Of a stretch of 64,000 bases of DNA, positions 50,877 to 59,633 are shown piece by piece. The position numbers were made by a program, and so were the translations under genes. Origin of the DNA: Clostridia bacterium. Its GTDB lineage: Bacteria; Bacillota; Clostridia; Oscillospirales; Acutalibacteraceae. The notes beneath the pieces are model-generated. The model was not told the origin of the DNA and did not search any database. It saw nothing but the letters and a program-made list of their open reading frames with translations. The stretch lies in assembly GCA_017407755.1 (NCBI GenBank), contig JAFQVY010000001.1:62001-126000 (forward strand), read 5' to 3'. Every line of letters starts with the position of its first letter. Positions within the stretch are counted from its first letter, which is position 1.

Positions 50877-51995
50877 TCAGTCCTTTTTAAATATCGAAAG
50901 AAGCCAACCAAAAAAGTTTGGCTGAGGCTTTTTATCGACAGTCTGAGACGCCTTGATTTGAATTTCTGTAAGCTCTCTGCCGTCTAAAGTATATGTAATT
51001 TTGCCCACAACGTCACCCTTTTTTACAGGGGCAAAGACAAATGCAGGCAAATAAACAGTTTTTTTGATGTCATTTATACGCTTTGCAGGCACACTTAAGC
51101 TTGCCTCTTGGAAAACTTCGGCTATAAAAAAATCCTCATTGGCACCTGAAAGCTTTACCTTGAAATCGGTGTCTTCCTCATTTAAAGTTATCTTTGTATA
51201 AAGTGAAAAGCCGTACTCGTAAAGTGCCTTGTGGTCATTCCAGTCATCAGAAGCATCAAGAGTAACCGCAATAAGGCTTACTCCGTCTTTTTGTGCAGAA
51301 CTGACTAAGCATCTGCCTGCGGCTTCGGTAAAGCCTGTTTTGCCCCCTGTGCAGTATTCGTAAAGCTTCAGAAGGCGGTTGTGGTTTGCATAGGTGGTTG
51401 TCTTGTCTTTTGGATATACGAACTTCACTGTTTGCTCGCTTGAAGAGGAAAGCTTCTTAAAGCTTTCGTTCTTTATAGCCTCTGCCATTAAAAGTGCCAT
51501 ATCAAAGGCGGTTGAGTAGTGATTTTCGTCGTCAAGACCGCTGGGGGTAACGAAATTTGTATTTTTCATACCTATTGCCTGTGCTCTGAAGTTCATAAGC
51601 TTTGCAAAGTCCTCAAAGCTTTCGCAAAGAGTAAGTGCCACCGCGTTGGCGGCATCGTTACCGGACGCCATCATCATACCTTTAGCAAGGTCAGAAAGTT
51701 TAACCTTATCCCCCACTGCAAGGTACATTGAGCTACCTTCGGCAACCATATCCTCAGCAAAGGTAACTACCCTGTCTTTTTTCTCGGCTTCTTCCAAAGC
51801 AAGCAGGGTAGTCATAATTTTAGTTGTGCTTGCCATTTTCATTTTTGTGTTTTCATTGTTTGCTGAAAGCACCACGCCTGTGTCGGCATCAATGAGCACG
51901 TGAGCCGAAGCCGAAGTGCCTATTGCCCTTACGTTAATAGAAAAAGCAGTAAACACAACCACAAAACACAAAATAAAAGCAGCAGTCTTTTTCAT
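50877..51995 (-). CDS. D-alanyl-D-alanine carboxypeptidase (DacF/DacB type)
   Basis: 372 aa with a signal peptide (1-24). Penicillin-binding motifs are complete: SxxK as STTK near residue 57, SGN in MMASGNDAANAV, and KTG in TGGKTGFT. A C-terminal beta-sandwich (from about 275) precedes a short basic tail. It trims peptidoglycan side chains. Position near ScpAB and GerW fits a spore-cortex or sporulation role, which is inference. Confidence 0.94.
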   Translation of the reverse strand: MKKTAAFILCFVVVFTAFSINVRAIGTSASAHVLIDADTGVVLSANNENTKMKMASTTKIMTTLLALEEAEKKDRVVTFAEDMVAEGSSMYLAVGDKVKLSDLAKGMMMASGNDAANAVALTLCESFEDFAKLMNFRAQAIGMKNTNFVTPSGLDDENHYSTAFDMALLMAEAIKNESFKKLSSSSEQTVKFVYPKDKTTTYANHNRLLKLYEYCTGGKTGFTEAAGRCLVSSAQKDGVSLIAVTLDASDDWNDHKALYEYGFSLYTKITLNEEDTDFKVKLSGANEDFFIAEVFQEASLSVPAKRINDIKKTVYLPAFVFAPVKKGDVVGKITYTLDGRELTEIQIKASQTVDKKPQPNFFGWLLSIFKKD

Positions 51996-52040
51996 AAAAA
52001 CACCCCTGTAAAATTTATGCAGGGGTATAATTTTTATTAC

Positions 52041-52460
52041 TTAAAAAATCTCGTCGTCGGCAATTTCGGCGGCTTCTTTAGCTTCTTTTTTATCCTTAGA
52101 GAAGAGCTCCTTTACTTTGTCGAACATTTCGGGAACCATACCCACAACTCTGTCAACAGGGCCGTCATACTTGTCAACAGAAATAAACTTAACGTCGCCC
52201 TTGTAAATTGAAAGGAAACCCACAGGGCGGATTGTTACACCGGCACCTGAGCCGCCGCCGAAAGCAGGCTGAGCGTTAGCTGTTTTGGGGCGGATATCAG
52301 AGCCGCCTGAAGCAAAGCCGTAGCTTACCTTTGACACAGGAATAATAACTGTGCCGTCAGGGGAAGTAATGGGATTGCCGATTATGGTATTAACATCTAC
52401 CATCTGCTTGATTTTTTCTAAGGTTGTGTCCATAAGGCCGTTAATAGGATGCTCGCTCAT
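52041..52460 (-). CDS. GerW/YtfJ family sporulation protein
   Basis: 139 aa. It has the family patterns VDVNTIIGNPITSPDGTVIIPVSKVSYGFASGGSD and a glycine-rich GGGSGAGVTIRPVGFL. YtfJ/GerW is a forespore protein needed for germination response in Bacillus. It lies two bases after the DUF2953 gene, the same pairing (ytfI-ytfJ) as in Bacillus. This supports spore formation by the host. Confidence 0.93.
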   Translation of the reverse strand: MSEHPINGLMDTTLEKIKQMVDVNTIIGNPITSPDGTVIIPVSKVSYGFASGGSDIRPKTANAQPAFGGGSGAGVTIRPVGFLSIYKGDVKFISVDKYDGPVDRVVGMVPEMFDKVKELFSKDKKEAKEAAEIADDEIF

Positions 52461-52462
52461 AA

Positions 52463-53131
52463 TTATTTCTCCTTTGCATGTTTGGGATTTTTGCCCAGAG
52501 TAATAAGCAGGTTTTCAGCCTCAACGCCGTGCTCGGCAATAACCATAATCGCCTTGGTTATCTTAATCTTTGCAATAATGTTGGCGTCAACAGAGGAATC
52601 TGCCCCCTCGCTGAAATCCGCATTTAAGTTTACATTATATTTTTTCACATCACGGGCGTTGCTTATTACAGCACCCACAATGGGATAAATAACCGAATTT
52701 ACGTAGCCGTAGATAATCGCCGTGTCGGCGGCATCTTCGCCTACTATGTTCATATTCACATTCAAGTCTTTGACAGTTGCAACCTTTATAAAGCTTTTAA
52801 GTAAATTCCACGTATTCTGAATACTCAGCTTTAAAACATCGATAAAACCCAAGATACCTTTGTTTTCAAGGATTCCCTCTAAGGTTGCATCTTCGTCGTA
52901 TTTAAGCTCCTTGCCCTTTTTAAGAAGCTTTTCTTCTTTTTTGTATTTGTTGGATTCTTCGTCGGGCAACAAAACGTATTTAAACCAGAGATACTTTACA
53001 GAAAGCCTTACTTTGTTGTCAGAGTCACTGAAAGACCCTTGGATTACAAGGGGCACATTCAAAAGCCCCACAACAAGAGCTATAAAGGCAATTACCCCTA
53101 AAACTATATACAAAGCCAACACGGTAATCAC
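52463..53131 (-). CDS. DUF2953 membrane-associated protein (YtfI-like)
   Basis: 222 aa. One N-terminal membrane helix (about 3-28) is followed by a beta-rich, lysine-rich domain (VRLSVKYLWFKYVLLPDEE) and a C-terminal helix region. Matches the DUF2953 family, usually next to gerW/ytfJ, as here. Function unknown but linked to sporulation by context. Confidence 0.82.
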   Translation of the reverse strand: MITVLALYIVLGVIAFIALVVGLLNVPLVIQGSFSDSDNKVRLSVKYLWFKYVLLPDEESNKYKKEEKLLKKGKELKYDEDATLEGILENKGILGFIDVLKLSIQNTWNLLKSFIKVATVKDLNVNMNIVGEDAADTAIIYGYVNSVIYPIVGAVISNARDVKKYNVNLNADFSEGADSSVDANIIAKIKITKAIMVIAEHGVEAENLLITLGKNPKHAKEK

Positions 53132-53142
53132 CCCTTACAAAG

Positions 53143-53778
53143 TCACTGGGTTGCTTTTTCGATAATTTCCTCAGCAGTTGCAGTAATGGTTTCGCCGTCA
53201 GGCTTAGCATCAAAAATGCTGAGCTGAGGGTCGTCTTCGGCATTTTCTGCTTCTTCGCCCTCACCGGACTTTTCAGGAGGGTCGGGCAAATCATCAAGGC
53301 TTTCAAGTGAAAAGCACCTTAAAAAGTTTTCGGTAGTGCCGTAAATAAGGGGTCTGCCGGGAAGCTCAAGCCTGCCCTTTTCTTCAATAAGGTCTTTTGA
53401 GGTCAAACTGCCGATTACACCTGAACAGTCTACACCTCTGACCTGCTCTACAAAAGCCTTGGTAACAGGCTGATTGTAGGCAATAACCGCCAAAACCTCC
53501 AAAGCCGCCTGAGAAAGAGGAGTGTTTCGCCTTAAATCCATAACCGTGCGGATTTCCTTGGCGTACTCCTTAACGCTAACCATCTGGTAAGAATCCTCAA
53601 GCTTTATGATTGTTATGCCACGCTGTGCGGCTATATATTCAGCCATAAGCTCATCTAAAAGCTTTTGGGCTTCTTTTTTTGTAAGCTCAAGTGCAGTTGC
53701 AATTCTCTCAGCAGAAACCGAGTCGCCGCTTGCAAAAAGAATTGCTTCAATAGCACATTTAAAGTTTCTGTCGCTCAT
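53143..53778 (-). CDS. scpB: Segregation and condensation protein B
   Basis: 211 aa. Two winged-helix domains with the family signatures IEAILFASGDSVS near the start and PLSQAALEVLAVIAYNQPVTKAFVEQVRGVD in the middle, then LITSKDLIEEKG-like GSLTSKDLIEEKGRLELPGRP. With ScpA and SMC it forms the bacterial condensin. The C-terminal 40 residues are acidic and variable. Start shares a base with the scpA stop. Confidence 0.95.
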   Translation of the reverse strand: MSDRNFKCAIEAILFASGDSVSAERIATALELTKKEAQKLLDELMAEYIAAQRGITIIKLEDSYQMVSVKEYAKEIRTVMDLRRNTPLSQAALEVLAVIAYNQPVTKAFVEQVRGVDCSGVIGSLTSKDLIEEKGRLELPGRPLIYGTTENFLRCFSLESLDDLPDPPEKSGEGEEAENAEDDPQLSIFDAKPDGETITATAEEIIEKATQ

Positions 53779-54509
53779 TATTTTTTGTCCTCCAACATTC
53801 TAACAACGGCAGTGTCACCTTGGCCGTCAACCACTACTCGCTTGCCCTTTACAAGCTCCAAAACCGCTAAAAAGGTTGCTACTAAATCACTTTTACCGTC
53901 GCAAGCATCAAAAAGTGAAGAGTAGCTTACGTTTTTCTTGTGCCACAGACGCCTCATTACACGGATAATGCGGGAGTTAACGGAAATAATTTTTCTTTCA
54001 ACAATTCCCGAAAACGCCTCTTTAGGCGGTGGAAGCTTACGCTTGCCTCTGCCAACTGCCATAGTATAGGCTTTGGCAATATCAATTGAGGGGTGAATGC
54101 GGTTGTAGGTAAGGTCATATTCTACAGGAGAAGGTAAGCGAAAATATGTGTCAAAACTATACATTGTGCTGAGCTTTGCGGCCGCTTCTCTGCACTGCTG
54201 ATATTCAATAAGCTGACCCTGAAGCTCTCTTTTAAGCTCCTGAGCCTCTTCCTCGTATTTTGGCAAAAGCATTACGGATTTTATATAAACAAGACGGGAA
54301 GCCATTTCCAAAAATTCAGAGGCAATATCCATATCCTGCTCTTCCATTTTGCTTATGTGCTCTAAGTACTGGTCTAAAAGCAGAGAAATCTTGATGTCGT
54401 AAATATCGATTTTATTTTTTGAAATCAGCAATAAAAGCAAATCAAGAGGGCCTTCAAAGGCGTCTAATTTGTAATTAAGCCGGGTATTTGTTTCTGCCAA
54501 GAAGGTCAC
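53778..54509 (-). CDS. scpA: Segregation and condensation protein A
   Basis: 243 aa. The kleisin N terminus YKLDAFEGPLDLLLLLISKNKIDIYDI is diagnostic, and the C-terminal winged-helix (about 175-235) is present. It bridges the SMC heads together with ScpB. AGGAGGT precedes the start. Confidence 0.96.
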   Translation of the reverse strand: MTFLAETNTRLNYKLDAFEGPLDLLLLLISKNKIDIYDIKISLLLDQYLEHISKMEEQDMDIASEFLEMASRLVYIKSVMLLPKYEEEAQELKRELQGQLIEYQQCREAAAKLSTMYSFDTYFRLPSPVEYDLTYNRIHPSIDIAKAYTMAVGRGKRKLPPPKEAFSGIVERKIISVNSRIIRVMRRLWHKKNVSYSSLFDACDGKSDLVATFLAVLELVKGKRVVVDGQGDTAVVRMLEDKK

Positions 54510-54519
54510 CTCCTAAAAA

Positions 54520-55209
54520 TCAACCTAAGCCGAAAACGTAAAGACACAAAGGATTATTCAAAAGACAAAGCTTCATAAAGAAAGTGTCAATAATATCTAA
54601 AATTCCTGAGCGTGAGAAAAGAATGATCACTGCATAAATAAGAATAAAGGAATAACGCTCAAGCTTGTACATAAAATTCACTGCACCGTCGGGAAGAAAA
54701 GCATAAAGAATCTTGCTTCCGTCTAATGGCGGAAAAGGAATAAGATTGAAAACCGCCAAGGACACGTTTATGGCAAGAAAATTAAACAGGAAAAGTATCA
54801 GATAGTAACCCCATTCGCTTAAAAGAGTTTCTGGTGCAAGGTTAAGAATAAGAACCAAGCTGATACCCGACAAAAGACCGCATGCAAGGTTTGAAAGAGG
54901 GCCTGCAAAAGCAGAAAGCGCCATTCCTACCTTGGGGTTTTTGAAGTTTCGAGGGTCAATGGGTACAGGTTTTGCCCAACCGAAACCAAAAAGAAGCAAG
55001 CACAAAGCACCAAAAGGGTCAACGTGAGCAAGGGGGTTAAAGGTAAGTCTGCCTCTGTATTTAATGGCCTTATCGCCCAACAGATACGCCGCACCTGCAT
55101 GGGCAAATTCGTGAATGGGCAGAATTAAAAACACTACGAAAACTATTGCTAAAATCTGAATTATGGCGGTTTCTAAGGTAAGGTTGCCGCCAAGCAGTCT
55201 GAACAACAT
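54520..55209 (-). CDS. Site-2 protease family (M50) membrane metalloprotease
   Basis: 229 aa with about six membrane helices. Zinc motif HEFAH (about residue 33) and the second ligand region NLIPFPPLDGSKIL match the short bacterial M50 family usually found beside scpA. Substrate unknown. First gene of the unit running through ScpAB to the pseudouridine synthase. Confidence 0.9.
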   Translation of the reverse strand: MLFRLLGGNLTLETAIIQILAIVFVVFLILPIHEFAHAGAAYLLGDKAIKYRGRLTFNPLAHVDPFGALCLLLFGFGWAKPVPIDPRNFKNPKVGMALSAFAGPLSNLACGLLSGISLVLILNLAPETLLSEWGYYLILFLFNFLAINVSLAVFNLIPFPPLDGSKILYAFLPDGAVNFMYKLERYSFILIYAVIILFSRSGILDIIDTFFMKLCLLNNPLCLYVFGLG

Positions 55210-55273
55210 AAAATCACCTGAAAAACGTGGGCAAAAACTACCCGATTTTAACTAAATACATTATTACAAATAG

Positions 55274-55302
55274 ATTATATAATAACTCTTGGAAAAAAAC
55301 AA
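55274..55302 (-). promoter_or_regulatory. SigA-type promoter of the M50-scpAB unit
   Basis: Minus strand TTGTTT, 17-base spacer, TATAAT. Confidence 0.72.
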
Positions 55303-55323
55303 GAAAACTTTTTGAAAAAACAC

Positions 55324-55352
55324 TTGCAATTTTTTTTGAATTCTGTTATTAT
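55324..55352 (+). promoter_or_regulatory. SigA-type promoter of rpmB
   Basis: TTGCAA, 17-base spacer, TATTAT. The -10 sits inside the palindrome listed next. Confidence 0.78.
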
Positions 55353-55357
55353 AACAG
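55343..55357. promoter_or_regulatory. Palindrome over the rpmB -10, candidate operator
   Basis: CTGTTAT-T-ATAACAG, perfect 7-base arms covering the -10 element of the rpmB promoter. The form fits a dimeric repressor site; no regulator can be named. Confidence 0.45.
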
Positions 55358-55398
55358 AGTTACAAAAGAAATTATGCCTTTTAAGGAGGTGCAAACGC

Positions 55399-55587
55399 AT
55401 GGCAAAATGTGATTTCTGTGGTAAGGATGTTAAGTTCGGCATCAAGGTTTCCCACTCACACAGACGCTCAAACAGAACTTGGAAGCCCAATGTTCAGAGG
55501 GTAAAAGCAATCGTTGACGGTTCTCCCAAGCATGTTTATGCTTGCACCCGTTGCTTGCGTTCAGGCAAGGTACAGAGAGCTATCTAA
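55399..55587 (+). CDS. rpmB: Ribosomal protein L28
   Basis: 62 aa from the ATG at 55399, seven bases after AAGGAGGTG; the open frame upstream lacks a start signal. The N terminus MAKCDFCGKDVKFG and later CTRCLRSGKV carry the four cysteines of the zinc-binding L28 form. VSHSHRRSNRTWKPN is the conserved basic stretch. Monocistronic, with two hairpins after it. Confidence 0.97.
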   Translation: MAKCDFCGKDVKFGIKVSHSHRRSNRTWKPNVQRVKAIVDGSPKHVYACTRCLRSGKVQRAI

Positions 55588-55596
55588 TCAAAAATC

Positions 55597-55672
55597 GCTT
55601 CGGCTTCTTTTCAGAAGCTGAAGCATATATGATTAAAAACTACGTCGGAAGTTTTCTTCCGACGTTTTATTT
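55597..55672 (+). terminator. Two hairpins ending rpmB
   Basis: GCTTCGGCTTCT/AGAAGCTGAAGC (55597-55624, one G-T pair), then the true terminator ACGTCGGAAG/CTTCCGACGT (55642-55665) followed by TTTATTTT. Confidence 0.88.
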
Positions 55673-55674
55673 TG

Positions 55675-55703
55675 CAAAAAAGCCGAGGACAAAACCCTCG
55701 GCT
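55675..55703 (-). terminator. Terminator after alaS
   Basis: Stem AGCCGAGG/CCTCGGCT; on the minus strand six T follow. Convergent with the rpmB terminator. Confidence 0.88.
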
Positions 55704-55709
55704 TTTATA

Positions 55710-58337
55710 TTATAACTTTTCCTTAATTGTATTTACAAATGAGCTAAGTGCTTCGTCAACCTTAGAAAGGTCTTTGCCGCCTGCCATAGCCATATCGGGC
55801 TTACCGCCGCCGTTACCGCCTGTGAGCTGTGCTGCCGCCTTTACAAGGTCACCTGCCTTGATACCCTTTGAGATAACCTCTTTGCCTACTGCACAAGCAA
55901 AAGTAAGCTTACCGCCGTTTACACTTGCAAGAAGCACTGCACTCTTGGCGCTCTTGTCGGTAACTCTTGAGCACATAGTTTTGAGCATATCGCCCTCAAC
56001 GCCCTCTAATTTCACGGCAATAACCTTAACGCCTGCAATTTCCTCAGCCTCGTCAATAAGAGAATCCATCTCAAAAGCAACAATCTTCTGCTCAAGCTCA
56101 GCGATTTTCTTATCCTTTGCCTTAATATCCTCTGCAATTCTTTCACAGCTTGCGGCAAGGTCATTAGCAGAATTAAGCTTAAGAGCCGCGGCGCTTCTTG
56201 CAATCTCAAACATAGTGTTTTCAAGCATTCTTAAAACGCCTCTGCCTGTAACGGCGTCGATTCTTCTGACACCTGCGGCAACAGAGCCTTCCTGACGGAT
56301 TTTGAAAAGGCCAAGCTTAGCAGTATTGTCAACGTGAGTACCGCCGCAAAGCTCGGTTGAGAAGTCGCCTGCCTTAACAACTCGTACAACGTCGCCGTAT
56401 TTCTCGCCAAAAAGTGCCATAGCACCCATCTTTTTAGCCTCGGCAATAGGCATTTCGGTGGAGGTTACATCAATGGCTTTTAAGATTTCCTCGTTAACCA
56501 TTGCCTCTACGTCTGCAAGCTCCTCAGCAGTAAGAGCAGAGAAATGAGTAAAGTCAAATCTTACGGAAGTGTCTGTTACAAGCTGACCTGCCTGCTCAAC
56601 GTGATTGCCGAGAACCTTTCTTAAAGCTGCCTGTAAAAGATGAGCTGCTGTGTGGTTTCTCATGATAGAAGCTCTGCGCTCAACATCAATATAAGCCTTT
56701 GCACAGTCATCAACTGCAAAGCTGCCCTTAATAACCTTACCTGTGTGCATAAAGATGCCAGCAGGGTCTTTGGTTGTATTTGTAACCTCAAACTCGGTTT
56801 CACCGATTTTAATAATACCTGTATCTCCTACCTGACCGCCGCTTTCAGCGTAGAAAGGAGTTTTATCTAAAACAACAACAGCCTTGTCGCCTTCGCCGGC
56901 GGCGTTTTCTCTTTCACCGTTTACAATAAGTGCAAGAACCTTTGCATCACACTGGTTTTCAGTGTAGCCGACAAACTCAGTTGCAGGAACATCTGCAAGG
57001 TCAACAGCGTCAGAAAGCCAAGCATCTGCACCGGCGTCTTTTCTTGCATTTCTTGAACGCTTTTTCTGCTCAGCTAAAAGCTCATAGAAACGCTCAGTGT
57101 CAACTTTAATGCCTTTTTCGGCAAGAATTTCCTTAGTAAGGTCAACGGGAAAGCCGAAGGTATCGTTAAGCTTGAAGGTATCCTCACCTGAAAGAGTTTT
57201 GATATCGCCCTTGGTGATGATGTCGTCAAGCATAGAGAGACCCTGCTCAATTGTTTTGGCAAAGTTTTCTTCCTCAACTCTTATAAGCTTCTTGATAAAC
57301 TCTTCTTTTTCTCTGAGCTCAGGATAAGCGCTTTCGTTTTCTTTGATAACTGTGGAGCAAATCTCAGAAAGGAAAGGCTTGTTATAACCTAAAAGTCTGC
57401 CGTGACGTGCGGCTCTTCTTAAAAGACGTCTTAAAACGTAGCCTCTGCCTTCGTTAGAGGGCATAACGCCGTCGCCAATCATAAATGTTGTACTGCGGAT
57501 ATGGTCGGTAATAACTCGAAGTGAAATGTCCTTACTTGCATCTTTGCCGTACTCAACACCTGTAACTGAGGAGATATGCTTCATAATATTCTGAACAGTA
57601 TCAACGAGGAAAAGGTTATCTACGCCCTGCATTACACAAGCAAGACGTTCAAGACCCATACCTGTATCAATATTGGGATGCTCCAAAGGTGTGTAGTTGC
57701 CGTTTCCGTCGCTTTCAAACTGTGTGAAAACGAGGTTCCAGACCTCTACAAAACGGTCGCACTCACAGCCAACCTTACAGTCGGGTGAGCCGCAACCCTT
57801 CTCAGGACCGCGGTCAAAGTAAATCTCAGAGCAAGGGCCGCAGGGACCTGAGCCGTGCTCCCAGAAATTGTCCTCTTTGCCCATGCGAACCATGTGAGAG
57901 GGGTCTACTCCACGCTCTTTTGTCCATATATCGTAAGCCTCGTCGTCGTCCTGATAAACAGAAACGTATAAAAGCTCCTTGGGCATTTTTAAAACCTCGG
58001 TAAAAAACTCCCAAGCCCACTCTGTAGCCTCACGCTTGAAGTAGTCGCCAAAGGAGAAGTTGCCAAGCATTTCAAAATATGTACCGTGACGAGCAGTAAT
58101 ACCAACACGTTCAATGTCGGGTGTACGGATACATTTCTGGCAGGTGGTGACTCTTGTCTTGGGGGGAGTAACCTCACCTGTAAAATATTTTTTCATAGGA
58201 GCCATACCGCTGTTGATAAGCAGTAAGCTGTTGTCGTCTTTGGGAATAAGAGGGAAGCTCTGAAGTCTAAGGCAGCCTTTGCTTTCCATAAACTTTAAAA
58301 AGCTTTCTCTGAGTTCGTTAACGCCCATCCATTGCAT
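55710..58337 (-). CDS. alaS: Alanyl-tRNA synthetase
   Basis: 875 aa, normal. The class II aminoacylation core is at the N terminus (FLKFMESKGCLRLQSFPLIPKDDNSLLLINSGMAPMKKYF). The editing domain has HTAAHLLQAAL near residue 565 and the CGGTHVD zinc motif near residue 665. The C-terminal domain ends GGNGGGKPDMAMAGGKD. ATG at 58337 with AAGGA upstream. No T-box leader is visible in the short gap before it. Confidence 0.97.
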   Translation of the reverse strand: MQWMGVNELRESFLKFMESKGCLRLQSFPLIPKDDNSLLLINSGMAPMKKYFTGEVTPPKTRVTTCQKCIRTPDIERVGITARHGTYFEMLGNFSFGDYFKREATEWAWEFFTEVLKMPKELLYVSVYQDDDEAYDIWTKERGVDPSHMVRMGKEDNFWEHGSGPCGPCSEIYFDRGPEKGCGSPDCKVGCECDRFVEVWNLVFTQFESDGNGNYTPLEHPNIDTGMGLERLACVMQGVDNLFLVDTVQNIMKHISSVTGVEYGKDASKDISLRVITDHIRSTTFMIGDGVMPSNEGRGYVLRRLLRRAARHGRLLGYNKPFLSEICSTVIKENESAYPELREKEEFIKKLIRVEEENFAKTIEQGLSMLDDIITKGDIKTLSGEDTFKLNDTFGFPVDLTKEILAEKGIKVDTERFYELLAEQKKRSRNARKDAGADAWLSDAVDLADVPATEFVGYTENQCDAKVLALIVNGERENAAGEGDKAVVVLDKTPFYAESGGQVGDTGIIKIGETEFEVTNTTKDPAGIFMHTGKVIKGSFAVDDCAKAYIDVERRASIMRNHTAAHLLQAALRKVLGNHVEQAGQLVTDTSVRFDFTHFSALTAEELADVEAMVNEEILKAIDVTSTEMPIAEAKKMGAMALFGEKYGDVVRVVKAGDFSTELCGGTHVDNTAKLGLFKIRQEGSVAAGVRRIDAVTGRGVLRMLENTMFEIARSAAALKLNSANDLAASCERIAEDIKAKDKKIAELEQKIVAFEMDSLIDEAEEIAGVKVIAVKLEGVEGDMLKTMCSRVTDKSAKSAVLLASVNGGKLTFACAVGKEVISKGIKAGDLVKAAAQLTGGNGGGKPDMAMAGGKDLSKVDEALSSFVNTIKEKL

Positions 58338-58403
58338 AATAATTAATCCTTCTTTCTAAATGCCGTTTACAAATAAGTAATTTAATACAAATTACCGCTT
58401 ATG

Positions 58404-59633
58404 TCAATGCTTTTTAACTCTCAGCATTGAGCCTGCGGGAATATTTTTGTCTGTAATAAGGGTAAGCCTTTCCATAGGGTGAGGTGTGCTTTCTACGCTT
58501 TCGCCCTTTTCGTTTACAAGGGAAAGTGCCTTGGTTTCAAAAGCGAAACCTGAGGGAGGTAAAACGTCAAGGGTATCTCCCACGTAAAACTTATTACGCT
58601 GGGTTATTACGCTTTCCAAATCCTCTGAGCTTTCGCAGAAAGCTACCAAGTCGTAGTGGCGGATGTATCCCCCGCTCTCGGTATTCTGCCCCGGCTCAGT
58701 ACCCATATAAAAGCCTGTGCTGTAAGCTCTGTGGCTGATTTTCTCAAGCTCCTCTTTAATCCACGGGCTTAAAGTATATTCGCCCTCTTTATGAGCGAGG
58801 TACTCGTCAACCGCTTTTCGGTAAGCGTTTGTTGTTACTGCTGTGTAATAGGCGGTTTTTGCTCTGCCTTCTATTTTAAGGCTGTTTACCCCTGCCTTTA
58901 TAAGCTCAGGAATATGCTCAATCATACACATATCCTTTGAATTATAAAGGAAAGTGCCGCCGTCCTTTTCTTCAACAGGAAAGAACTGACCCTCTCGGTT
59001 TTCTTCGTAAAGATGATATTTCCACCTGCAGGGCTGAGCACAGTCACCGCGGTTGGCATCTCTGCCTGTCAAATAGCTTGAAATAAGGCACCTGCCGGAA
59101 AAGGACACACACATTGCACCGTGAACAAAGCACTCAAGTTCAAGTTCTTTGGGGATTCTTGCCCGAATTTGAGCAATATCCTCTAAAGAAAGCTCCCGGG
59201 CAAGCACTACCCTTTCGGCACCCATATTATAAAACGCCTTGGCAGTTTCGTGGTTAACGATACCAGCCTGAGTTGAAACATGGAGCGAAACCGAAGGTGC
59301 ATACTTTTTAGCAAGCTCAAAAACGCCTAAGTCAGCTATTATGAAAGCGTCTACCCCTACGCTCTGAGCATAGGAAAGAAGCTCAGGCAGACGCTCTATC
59401 TGGTCAAACCGAGGTAACGTGTTAAGGGTAAGATACAGCTTTTTGCCTGCCTTATGAACCTTTTCAACCGCAGTTTTAAGTCCGTCGGCATCAAAGTTTT
59501 TTGGTGCAGTCCTCATACCGAATTCGGTATAAGCCAAATACACTGCATCAGCACCGAAACGCAAAGCGGCGTCAAGTGCCTCCATATCCCCTGCAGGGGA
59601 CAAAACCTCTGGTATAATTATATCTTTACTCAT
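58404..59633 (-). CDS. U32 family peptidase-like protein (YhbU/RlhA group)
   Basis: 409 aa from the ATG at 59633, which overlaps the mltG stop (TGATG). It has the U32 start PEVLSPAGDMEALDAALRFGADAVYLA and the signature ELECFVHGAMCVSFSGRCLISSYLTGRDANRGDCAQPCRW around residues 163-202, with the cysteines that bind an iron-sulphur cluster in relatives. Members include collagenase-like peptidases and the tRNA/rRNA hydroxylation proteins TrhP and RlhA; RNA hydroxylation is a likely role. Probably co-transcribed with mltG. Confidence 0.9.
   Translation of the reverse strand: MSKDIIIPEVLSPAGDMEALDAALRFGADAVYLAYTEFGMRTAPKNFDADGLKTAVEKVHKAGKKLYLTLNTLPRFDQIERLPELLSYAQSVGVDAFIIADLGVFELAKKYAPSVSLHVSTQAGIVNHETAKAFYNMGAERVVLARELSLEDIAQIRARIPKELELECFVHGAMCVSFSGRCLISSYLTGRDANRGDCAQPCRWKYHLYEENREGQFFPVEEKDGGTFLYNSKDMCMIEHIPELIKAGVNSLKIEGRAKTAYYTAVTTNAYRKAVDEYLAHKEGEYTLSPWIKEELEKISHRAYSTGFYMGTEPGQNTESGGYIRHYDLVAFCESSEDLESVITQRNKFYVGDTLDVLPPSGFAFETKALSLVNEKGESVESTPHPMERLTLITDKNIPAGSMLRVKKH

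Noticed and set aside
55672..56295. Open frame of 207 codons opposite alaS
   Set aside because: Antisense to conserved alaS sequence, has no ribosome site and begins within the rpmB/alaS terminator region.
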